From: an uncultured Lachnospiraceae bacterium
Lineage (GTDB): Bacteria > Bacillota > Clostridia > Lachnospirales > Lachnospiraceae
NCBI GenBank assembly: GCA_902803305.1
Contig: CADCPL010000039.1
Span: 1 to 9,284, forward strand
Direction of reading: 5' to 3'
Length of the DNA: 9,284 bases
Each line of letters opens with the position of its first letter. The stretch's first letter is position 1. A model generated the notes under the pieces. That model was not told where the DNA came from, ran no database searches, and saw nothing but the letters and a program-made list of their open reading frames with translations. The position numbers were made by a program, and so were the translations under genes. This document shows positions 1 through 5,615 of this stretch, one piece after another.

Positions 1-71
1 GTGCATGTCAAGGTAAAGAACAGACAATAGAGGGTTAAGAAAAGGTCACAGACAAAGAGGGGAATGAAAAG
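1..71 (+). other. Leader stretch before the first gene; no gene supported
   Basis: Only short open stretches are present: one frame stops at 28-30 and another at 36-38. Either could be the tail of an upstream gene, but nothing recognisable is encoded. I see no clear -35/-10 pair. A purine-rich AGAGGGG at 56-62 is a good Shine-Dalgarno sequence for the ATG at 72. An ATG at 64 opens a reading frame that stops after three codons and is not a start. Confidence 0.5.
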
Positions 72-1049
72 ATGAAAAATCAAATGATGAGAAAAATAAT
101 ACCGGCAGCGGGCGCAGTACTTTGCGCCCTGCTGCTCTTGCCGCAGACAATCAGTGCGATGACGCTTGAGAAGACAACACTTGTATATATCCTCAAGAGT
201 GAAGAAGAAACGTGGTTTCATATAACCGACAGCTGTCCTGAACTGAACGGTCAGGCAACAAAAACAAAACAGCTTTGTGACATGCTGGATGACGGCTGGA
301 CGATGTGTGAAACCTGTGCGGCAAGTATCGGTCTGGATGACGATACAAACATGTCGCTTACGTCGGATGATCTTCCGCTGACCACATCGAAGGATGCAAG
401 TAAATCAAGCAACTCAACAAGCAATAACAGCAATACAAGCAAAACCGGTAATACAACCGATAGCAGCAAAGATTCGACTACATCCTCGGGCTCGAAGAAG
501 ACAACTACGAGCGGGTCGGAAAGCACAACAACAAGCAGCGGATCCGGCTCAAAGAAGACAGCTTCATCGTCCGGATCGTCGGGATCTTCTGCAGGCGATC
601 TGATGACGGAGGCCCAGAGGAGAGCTAAGTTCCGCTCGAAGACCAATCCGAAGAGAGGAGCAACTCCGGTAACTGTTCCCAGACCCGCAAGTGCAGGATT
701 TGCATACGCTGATTTTGCAAAGTTCAATTCGTACAATTCGGATAATCATCTTGGCGGAACTCCGATATATCTGCTCGGAACGATAATGGACATTCAGCCC
801 GTTAAGGAAGTCGGATCAATGTACTGGCTTGCAATCATGGTAAACGACTGTGACGGATATCAGTGGTATATGAGACTGTACTGCGACAAGACAAAATATG
901 AACTGTTTAAGAACCAGATGAAAGGTAAAGCCGGATATATTTACGGTCTGTATGCAGGCTATTCGGGAGTAACGAACAGACCGATGATGGATATAACGGT
1001 TGTGACACCGGTAGGCGGAGTGCCGACAGACATGAGGTTATATCAGTAA
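72..1049 (+). CDS. Exported protein: His/Cys motif, Ser/Thr-rich linker and C-terminal OB-like domain
   Basis: 325 residues, function unknown. Residues 1-29 form a signal peptide: positive N-terminus, hydrophobic core and a probable cleavage site after TISA. Residues 38-84 hold H50-x4-C55, C69 and C79-x2-C82. This resembles the small Ada-like metal-binding motif (H-x4-C, then C-x-x-C about 25 residues on) found in some exported clostridial proteins. Residues about 95-175 are a low-complexity Ser/Thr/Lys/Gly linker, as in wall-spanning spacers. Residues about 208-315 look like a compact beta-rich domain with the words NHLGGTPIYLLG, DGYQW and YGLYAGYSG; the OB-fold assignment is inference. No LPXTG, lipobox or second membrane segment is seen, so it is probably secreted or loosely wall-associated. 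The start is set by the AGAGGGG at 56-62 and by the signal peptide. The next gene begins 2 nt after its stop. Confidence 0.85.
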   Translation: MKNQMMRKIIPAAGAVLCALLLLPQTISAMTLEKTTLVYILKSEEETWFHITDSCPELNGQATKTKQLCDMLDDGWTMCETCAASIGLDDDTNMSLTSDDLPLTTSKDASKSSNSTSNNSNTSKTGNTTDSSKDSTTSSGSKKTTTSGSESTTTSSGSGSKKTASSSGSSGSSAGDLMTEAQRRAKFRSKTNPKRGATPVTVPRPASAGFAYADFAKFNSYNSDNHLGGTPIYLLGTIMDIQPVKEVGSMYWLAIMVNDCDGYQWYMRLYCDKTKYELFKNQMKGKAGYIYGLYAGYSGVTNRPMMDITVVTPVGGVPTDMRLYQ

Positions 1050-1051
1050 TC

Positions 1052-1567
1052 ATGAATGTCGGATGTTGCGTAAAATGCAAATATCTGGACCTGATAGAAA
1101 ATGTGCCGAGCAAGTGTCCCAGATGTGGCGCGGGTTTTGTGTCTCTCGGTATCGAGTCATCACAGTGGAACAGCATGAGCGAGGAAGAGAGGCAGACAGC
1201 TCTTGCAACCAGGTTTCCGAAGCCTGATCCTGCGCTATGGTCGGAGCTGTGGCCCGAATCCGAAACCGAAGAAGATGCCGGTGACGAAGAGAATCCAAGG
1301 GAATATGTTTTTATCTGTTATAAATGCAACACCGTTACGGCACATTCCGATGAAAATGCAGGATATTACTGTCCGGAATGCGGATCCGATATGGTCCCTT
1401 CGGGTTATGACACGGTGGACTGGGCATACCTAAGTAAAGAAGAAAAGCGCAAGGTGACGGAAGATTCCAAGATACGATACATGGTAGGACAGATCAAGAA
1501 GACGTCCTATGATGACAGCGAAACCGTCTCCAGAGTGATAAAAGTAGTAAAAAACACAGATCAGTGA
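1052..1567 (+). CDS. Small protein with two duplicated zinc ribbons
   Basis: 171 residues with no signal peptide or membrane segment, so probably cytoplasmic. There are two four-cysteine zinc ribbons: C6-x2-C9 with C22-x2-C25, and C89-x2-C92 with C107-x2-C110. Each is followed by the same kind of segment: a Trp exactly 14 residues after the last Cys (W39, W124), a Ser four residues later (S43, S128), then Glu-Glu and basic residues. The protein is therefore an internal duplication joined by an acidic linker (about residues 66-82, with many Glu and Asp). Zinc binding is well supported by the cysteine pattern; the role is not known. The ATG lies 2 nt after the preceding stop, and the nearest GAGG (1034-1037) is rather far, so translation is probably coupled to the upstream gene. 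The first ATG is preferred because the cysteines begin at residue 5. Confidence 0.85.
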   Translation: MNVGCCVKCKYLDLIENVPSKCPRCGAGFVSLGIESSQWNSMSEEERQTALATRFPKPDPALWSELWPESETEEDAGDEENPREYVFICYKCNTVTAHSDENAGYYCPECGSDMVPSGYDTVDWAYLSKEEKRKVTEDSKIRYMVGQIKKTSYDDSETVSRVIKVVKNTDQ

Positions 1568-1568
1568 T

Positions 1569-1582
1569 GGGGGAATTGATTG
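1569..1582 (+). promoter_or_regulatory. Ribosome binding site defining a TTG start
   Basis: GGGGGAA at 1569-1575 lies 6 nt before the TTG at 1580-1582. The next in-frame ATG (residue 50) would remove the whole membrane anchor of the LCP protein, so the TTG is the credible start. Confidence 0.8.
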
Positions 1583-2707
1583 GAAAACAGTCAGCCGGAT
1601 GAAAAGAAAGTGCCCAAATGGGCAAGGATCGCGCTCATCATTTTGTCGGCGATAATAGTAGTGCTGTTGGTTGCCTTTGTGATAGTGTTTCGGAAATGGC
1701 AGCGGGCGGACATACTGACAGCGGAAATGTTTCGGGCCAATGAGGAGAATACGATCTCACAGCAGAAGGTAAGCGAGCTTGTGGAAAATCCCAATGCAAA
1801 TGTGGCTGCCAAGTTCGAAGAAGGTGTGACGATCGATTTTGAAGGTCAGAAGTACAGGTATAATGACAACCTCATCAATATCCTTGTGATCGGTATAGAT
1901 GATTACGGACTGAAGACCGGATCGGATACTGATATCAATCCTTACCAGGCGGACACCATAGTTCTCGGAACGGTTGATGCGATCAAGAAAACAGTGAGCT
2001 TCATGTGTATACCGAGAGATACCGTTACGGATATCAAAGTTCTCGATCTTAATGATGAAGTAGCAACGCAGATAAAAGGACCTATAGCGATACAGCACAG
2101 CTTCGGAACACAGGGAGAGAAGACGAATGAAGCCGTGGCAAATACTGTGAGCGAACTTCTGCTTGATGTTCCGATATACAGATATGTTGCGATAGATATA
2201 TCGGCGATCCCGGATATTAATGATTCTCTCGGAGGTATCAGGGTAGACATCCCGGAGGATCTGACCAAATGGGATCCGAAGATGAAAGAGGGAGTAACTG
2301 ACTACCTTCTTCTCGGAGAAGACGCGGTCATATTTGTGGCAAGGCGCGATACGGATATCGACGACAGTGCGATGGGCAGGATGAAGCGACAGATCACATA
2401 CCTTAAGAAGTTGTTTCCTGCGATCAAGGAAGAGACATCCCGCAATCTGATGTATCCGATCAACATGTATAACAGGGAATCAGACAAGATCAAGACTAAC
2501 CTGACACTTGACGAAATGACATACCTTACCAAGTTGATGCTTGACCTGTCACTTGACGAAGATGAGATAGTATCGGTTCCGGGACAGATGAAAAGGATCG
2601 AACCGGGTGAGATAGAAGATTATGGATATGAAATGGGATATATAGTTGATGAAGAGGCTTTGAAAAAGCTTGTGATCGACAGGTTTTACGTAAAGGCTGA
2701 TCAGTGA
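1580..2707 (+). CDS. LytR-CpsA-Psr (LCP) family membrane-anchored protein
   Basis: 375 residues. LCP enzymes transfer undecaprenyl-pyrophosphate-linked wall polymers (capsule, teichoic acid, exopolysaccharide) onto peptidoglycan outside the membrane. The layout is typical: a short charged cytoplasmic head, one membrane segment at about 16-37, an extracellular linker, then the LCP domain at about 98-282. Family words present are ILVIGID (101-107), ADTIVLG (124-130), the hallmark IPRDT (144-148), VAIDISAI then LGGI (217-220), and R266-x2-KRQ (269-271). Two positions differ from the usual consensus: the R-S/T-D-T word reads Q-A-D-T, and the usual R-x-R near residue 254 reads A-R-R. A C-terminal tail of about 90 residues carries no recognised domain. 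The context next to CpsB, CpsC and CpsD argues for attachment of the polysaccharide made by this locus. Altered arginines may mean reduced or different catalysis. Confidence 0.92.
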   Translation: MENSQPDEKKVPKWARIALIILSAIIVVLLVAFVIVFRKWQRADILTAEMFRANEENTISQQKVSELVENPNANVAAKFEEGVTIDFEGQKYRYNDNLINILVIGIDDYGLKTGSDTDINPYQADTIVLGTVDAIKKTVSFMCIPRDTVTDIKVLDLNDEVATQIKGPIAIQHSFGTQGEKTNEAVANTVSELLLDVPIYRYVAIDISAIPDINDSLGGIRVDIPEDLTKWDPKMKEGVTDYLLLGEDAVIFVARRDTDIDDSAMGRMKRQITYLKKLFPAIKEETSRNLMYPINMYNRESDKIKTNLTLDEMTYLTKLMLDLSLDEDEIVSVPGQMKRIEPGEIEDYGYEMGYIVDEEALKKLVIDRFYVKADQ

Positions 2708-2724
2708 TCGCCGCAAATTTCAAT

Positions 2725-2730
2725 GGAGGG
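2725..2730 (+). promoter_or_regulatory. Strong Shine-Dalgarno site
   Basis: GGAGGG lies 8 nt before the ATG at 2739. It is one of the best ribosome binding sites in the window and suggests that the small exported protein is made in good amount, independently of coupling to the LCP gene. Confidence 0.8.
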
Positions 2731-2738
2731 TTTGAATT

Positions 2739-3212
2739 ATGAAGAAAATTAAAGCAGTTGCAGCACTTGTTGCAGCATTTGCCATGATGGCAGGAACGGT
2801 TGTATTTGCTGCCCCCAGTCCGACGGCGGGCACCATAACCATTGTGGATCCCGTGACGAAATCACCGTCAAGCGCGCAGATCAGGCAGCCCGAACAGAAG
2901 GAACTCGAGAAGCTTGCATCCTTTATAGCGGAAAGCGTTGCACAGAACGGCATGACAGCAAATATTAAGACTTCGGTCTCGATCGTTGCGCCCAAGGGAT
3001 ATAAGGGCGGAGAGATCCCTACGGTCATGGCACTTGCGGGAATCCCTAACGGAGCTACCAATGTGTTTGCATATATCCTTCTTACGAACGGAAAGAAAAT
3101 TATAGTTCCGTGTACGGTTAAGAACGGTTATGTAGGATTCGTATCGCCGGGATACGGTACTGTAACAATAGTTCAGCTCACACCTGCAGCAGCAACGGCT
3201 AAGTTGCGTTAG
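2739..3212 (+). CDS. Small exported protein of unknown function
   Basis: 157 residues that I do not recognise. Residues 1-25 are a clear Sec signal peptide (MKKIK, hydrophobic Ala-rich core, cleavage near VFA-AP), so the mature protein is about 132 residues and acts outside the membrane. The mature part starts with a Pro/Ser/Thr-rich stretch (26-50), then an amphipathic helix rich in Glu, Lys and Ala (52-69), then a beta-rich segment (about 74-147) with repeated Gly and Val/Ile strands. There is one cysteine (C125), no lipobox, no sortase signal and no second membrane segment. It sits between the LCP gene and cpsB, 31 nt after the former and 1 nt before the latter, so it is probably expressed with the polysaccharide genes. 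A role at the cell surface during polymer assembly or attachment is inference from this position only. Confidence 0.82.
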   Translation: MKKIKAVAALVAAFAMMAGTVVFAAPSPTAGTITIVDPVTKSPSSAQIRQPEQKELEKLASFIAESVAQNGMTANIKTSVSIVAPKGYKGGEIPTVMALAGIPNGATNVFAYILLTNGKKIIVPCTVKNGYVGFVSPGYGTVTIVQLTPAAATAKLR

Positions 3213-3213
3213 A

Positions 3214-3939
3214 ATGACAGAGGTTACGGATATTCATTGTCACATCATCCCGGGTGTGGATGATGGCGCGCGTGATATGGAGCAGTCGATCCGGATGCTC
3301 CATATCATGCATGATGAAGGAATAAGATCTGTTATCGCAACATATCATTATCATCCCATGCACATGGAAGCTGATGCGGATATGGTGCAGGAACGTTTTG
3401 ACAGGCTCCGCTGCATAGCGGCAGCTGATGATAAGATCGCGGATATGAAGCTCTACAGCGGATGTGAGATCTATTATTACCCTAGTGTGATACAGTGGCT
3501 TGATGAAGGACGCATAATGACTCTTGCCGGATCCGATTATGTTCTTTTGGAGTTTTCATATTCGGCAGATAAGCGTGAGCTAATAGAAACTGTAACAAAT
3601 GTCAGGAATGCTGGATATATTCCGATCATGGCACATGTTGAAAGATACAGTGCACTTACAAAGGATACAGATACTGTAGGTGAACTGATAGAAAAAGGTG
3701 CCTACATACAGGTGAATGCCGAAGCACTGCATGGAAAGCTTAGGACGAGATCATTCATAAAAAAGCTCCTGAAAGAGGAAAAAGTGCATTTTATCGCAAG
3801 CGATGCACATGATACATCAGGAAGAGCTCCGTATATCAGTGAGACTGTAAAGTATGTTGCAAAGAAGTACGGAGAGCAGTACTGCAGAAGGATCTTTTCC
3901 GATAATCCGGCAAAGATCATAAGAGGCGAGTATCTTTGA
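3214..3939 (+). CDS. cpsB: CpsB/YwqE-type PHP-family protein-tyrosine phosphatase
   Basis: 241 residues, the usual length for this family of manganese-dependent phosphatases, which remove phosphate from the tyrosine tail of the CpsD kinase and so set polymer output. PHP metal-site motifs are all present: DIHCHIIPGVDDG (6-18; H8, H10, D17), TYHYH (43-47; H45), the GCEIYY glutamate E85, AHVERY (140-145; H141) and SDAHD (196-200; D197, H199). The AHVERY word and the GRAP word after SDAHD resemble pneumococcal Cps4B more than Bacillus YwqE. No signal peptide or membrane segment is present, so it is cytoplasmic. The ATG is 1 nt after the preceding stop and has no convincing Shine-Dalgarno sequence, which suggests translational coupling. 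The start cannot be much further downstream because the first motif begins at residue 6. Confidence 0.95.
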   Translation: MTEVTDIHCHIIPGVDDGARDMEQSIRMLHIMHDEGIRSVIATYHYHPMHMEADADMVQERFDRLRCIAAADDKIADMKLYSGCEIYYYPSVIQWLDEGRIMTLAGSDYVLLEFSYSADKRELIETVTNVRNAGYIPIMAHVERYSALTKDTDTVGELIEKGAYIQVNAEALHGKLRTRSFIKKLLKEEKVHFIASDAHDTSGRAPYISETVKYVAKKYGEQYCRRIFSDNPAKIIRGEYL

Positions 3940-3940
3940 G

Positions 3941-3974
3941 GTACTGGAAAGTTTTCTATGAAAACTTTCAGTAC
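3941..3974 (+). repeat. Inverted repeat / hairpin 1 in the cpsB-cpsC spacer
   Basis: The left arm is GTACT, one unpaired G, then GAAAGTTTT (3947-3955). The loop is CTATG. The right arm is AAAACTTTC (3961-3969) then AGTAC (3970-3974). This gives 14 pairs with one bulged G. It begins 2 nt after the cpsB stop. No run of T follows, so it does not look like an intrinsic terminator; it could stabilise an mRNA 3' end, serve as a processing site, or act as a DNA operator. Confidence 0.75.
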
Positions 3975-3978
3975 GTAG

Positions 3979-4014
3979 GCCACGACTCCACGAAGTGGAT
4001 TTAAATGTCGTGGC
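3979..4014 (+). repeat. Nested inverted repeat / hairpin 2 in the cpsB-cpsC spacer
   Basis: Outer arms GCCACGAC (3979-3986) and GTCGTGGC (4007-4014) match perfectly over 8 bp. Inside them is a second hairpin, TCCAC-GAA-GTGGA (3987-3999), followed by the self-complementary TTTAAA. The structure stacks directly on the outer stem. The design resembles a dispersed intergenic palindrome or a structured leader; which one cannot be told from a single copy. Confidence 0.75.
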
Positions 4015-4032
4015 TCTCAATATGAGAGGGGG
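4014..4032 (+). promoter_or_regulatory. Hairpin 3 covering the cpsC ribosome binding site
   Basis: CTCTCA (4014-4019) and TGAGAG (4023-4028) can form 6 bp around an ATA loop. The right arm is part of the Shine-Dalgarno tract GAGAGGGGG (4024-4032), which sits 5 nt before the ATG at 4038. If the hairpin forms it would partly hide the site. It shares base 4014 with the preceding stem, so hairpin 2 would take one pair from it. Confidence 0.5.
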
Positions 4033-4037
4033 ATATA

Positions 4038-4904
4038 ATGAACGAGAATAATCGATCGGTAAATGACGGAGGGGACGTCATCGAGATAGATATCCTGGAA
4101 CTCTTGGGAGTGGTTCTGTCCAAGATATGGATAGTGATCGGCAGCGCCGTTCTGGTGGCAGCCGTTACATATCTGATCTGTTTTTTCCTTATAACTCCAA
4201 AGTATGAATCAACCACAAAGATATATGTGATCAACAGGCAGAATTCCGATGCGCTCACATACAGTGATCTGCAGTCGGGAGCTCAGCTTACCAAGGACTA
4301 TCGGGAGCTTGTCACAAGCAGACCGGTGCTTGAACAGGTACAGAGTGAGCTTGGCCTGGATATAACGACCGAGAAACTGAAGAAGAAGATCACGGTTTCG
4401 GTACCGACAGATACAAGAATTGTGTCGATCACTGCAGAGGACACCGATCCGTATATGGCAAGAGCCATAGCAGACAGAGTCAGGATATCGGCGGCGCAGC
4501 ACATAGCCGATGTTATGAACACGGAAGCCGTAAATGTCGTCGAGGAAGGAAATCTTCCTACGCAGATCTCGAGTCCGAAGATACTCAGGGACACGGCCAT
4601 AGGCGGTGTTGCCGGAGCGTTCATTGCCGTGATGATAATCGTCATCATATACATAATGGATGATACGATCAAGAATCCGGATGATATTGAGAAGTATCTG
4701 AACCTATCGGTGCTCGGGACCATACCCGTACTCGATGAGGATCTTGTCAAAGGGGGTTCCGATAAGAGAAGAAAAAAGAAGAAAAAGAAAGCGATACCGG
4801 ATCATTCCCACGTGGTCATGACAGAGACACTATCCGATGCATCAAGACTTGTAAGAGAAGCTAAAGCGGTAAAGGAAGAGGGGGGAAATGATGGCATTAA
4901 ATGA
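4038..4904 (+). CDS. cpsC: CpsC/Wzz-type chain-length determinant, tyrosine kinase adaptor
   Basis: 288 residues. Membrane co-polymerase of the Wzz family, which governs polysaccharide chain length and, in Gram-positives, recruits and activates the separate CpsD kinase. The N-terminal head is acidic (IEIDILELLGVV, 15-26), a typical Wzz entry sequence. Membrane segment 1 is at about 29-52 and ends in the usual ITPKYESTTKIYV. An extracellular helical region at about 55-180 follows, including the LTKDYRELVTSRPVL word. The proline-containing word before segment 2 is LPTQISSP (173-180), and segment 2 is at about 187-207. The cytoplasmic tail is about 80 residues with a basic KRRKKKKKK run (243-251) and a C-terminus overlapping the kinase start. 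It begins after the hairpin-filled 98-nt spacer and overlaps cpsD by 17 nt, which couples the two partner proteins. Confidence 0.94.
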   Translation: MNENNRSVNDGGDVIEIDILELLGVVLSKIWIVIGSAVLVAAVTYLICFFLITPKYESTTKIYVINRQNSDALTYSDLQSGAQLTKDYRELVTSRPVLEQVQSELGLDITTEKLKKKITVSVPTDTRIVSITAEDTDPYMARAIADRVRISAAQHIADVMNTEAVNVVEEGNLPTQISSPKILRDTAIGGVAGAFIAVMIIVIIYIMDDTIKNPDDIEKYLNLSVLGTIPVLDEDLVKGGSDKRRKKKKKKAIPDHSHVVMTETLSDASRLVREAKAVKEEGGNDGIK

Positions 4905-5598
4905 TGACAGAAATGTGATAACTATCAACAAAAAGATCACGCTTGATTTTCGCCTCAGTGAGGCGTACAAGACGCTTCGTACCAACATAGATTTCTGCGG
5001 CGACGATGTAAAGGTGATCGCTTTTACGAGCTGTGTTCCCGGAGAGGGCAAGTCAACGGTATCATTTAATCTGGCAATCTCGATGATCGAAGCGGGAAAG
5101 CGTGTTCTGTTCATAGATGCAGATATGCGCAAGTCGGTCCTGAACGGAAGATATCAGATGTCAAAGACCACAGGAGGACTGGCACATTTTCTTGCCGGAA
5201 GAAAGCCTCTTGAAGAGTGTATTTTCATGACCAATATCCCGAAATTGTTCCTGATACCTACGGGAGCGGTACCGCCCAACCCTGCTGAACTTCTTGGAGT
5301 CAAGAAGTTCGGTAATGCGCTCCAAACACTCAGGGAACAGTTCGACTACATAATAATAGATACACCGCCTCTCGGAAGTGTAATAGACTCTGCCATCATT
5401 GCCAAACAGTGTGACGGTGTGGTGCTGGTGGTTCAGACCAAGGTCACCGGCAGGAGTTTTGCCGAGAGAGTGATAGAACAGCTTCGCAAGGCGGAGTGCA
5501 ACATCCTCGGAGTAGTGCTCAACAAGGTGGATTTAGGCGGTAAATACTATGGAAGATATTACGGCAGATACTACGGTAAATACTACGGTAATTATTAA
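4888..5598 (+). CDS. cpsD: CpsD-type bacterial tyrosine kinase (BY-kinase)
   Basis: 236 residues. Cytoplasmic P-loop kinase that phosphorylates its own C-terminal tyrosines after contact with CpsC; cycling with CpsB controls polymer synthesis. Motifs in order: SEAYKTLRTNI (24-34), the oligomerisation/activation word; Walker A PGEGKST (51-57, K55); Walker A' LFIDADM (74-80); Walker B YIIIDTP (154-160). The last 17 residues hold nine tyrosines in a regular (K/R)YYG repeat. The size fits the stand-alone Gram-positive form, separate from its membrane partner. Two adjacent ATGs occur, 4888 and 4891; the GAGGGGGG tract at 4878-4885 is only 2 nt from the first and 5 nt from the second, so 4891 may be the real start, one residue shorter. 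The start lies inside the end of cpsC. Confidence 0.96.
   Translation: MMALNDDRNVITINKKITLDFRLSEAYKTLRTNIDFCGDDVKVIAFTSCVPGEGKSTVSFNLAISMIEAGKRVLFIDADMRKSVLNGRYQMSKTTGGLAHFLAGRKPLEECIFMTNIPKLFLIPTGAVPPNPAELLGVKKFGNALQTLREQFDYIIIDTPPLGSVIDSAIIAKQCDGVVLVVQTKVTGRSFAERVIEQLRKAECNILGVVLNKVDLGGKYYGRYYGRYYGKYYGNY
5542..5595 (+). repeat. Four 12-nt tandem repeats coding the tyrosine tail
   Basis: Four consecutive 12-nt units (5542-5589) encode KYYG, RYYG, RYYG and KYYG; a partial unit then encodes NY before the stop at 5596. The units differ at third codon positions (TAC/TAT, GGT/GGA/GGC), so they are not a fresh expansion. This is the autophosphorylation cluster of the kinase. Confidence 0.85.
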
Positions 5599-5615
5599 AA
5601 GGTGATAATTGAGCT

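Noticed and set aside
251..736. Long reverse-strand open frame opposite the first gene.
   Set aside because: It mirrors the Ser/Thr-rich linker codons, giving a low-complexity Val/Leu/Glu/Asp product, has no ribosome binding site, and lies opposite a gene with a signal peptide and clear domains.
3340..3357. TYHYHP in CpsB as a broken metal site (TPHH is common).
   Set aside because: The first His of TPHH aligns with H45, and the second position is already variable in the family (pneumococcal Cps4B has Arg there), so catalysis is not in doubt.
3941..3974. Hairpin 1 as an intrinsic terminator after cpsB.
   Set aside because: The stem is A/T-rich in its upper part and is followed by GTAGGCC, not by a T run.
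3702..4020. Reverse-strand open frames overlapping the cpsB end and the spacer.
   Set aside because: They run antisense to well-supported PHP motifs or are translations of the inverted repeats, with no recognisable product.
4011..4039. TATAAT at 4034-4039 as a promoter -10 for cpsC.
   Set aside because: It overlaps the ATG, the base run 17 nt upstream (TGGCTC) is a poor -35, and transcription would start inside the coding region.
4764..4790. In-frame slippery heptamer A AAA AAG (4772-4778) in cpsC, as at the dnaX frameshift site.
   Set aside because: A shift to -1 reads only 28 codons, to a TAA at 4862-4864, with no recognisable domain, and I see no clear stimulatory hairpin just downstream. 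A basic Lys run in the cytoplasmic tail explains the A-rich tract.
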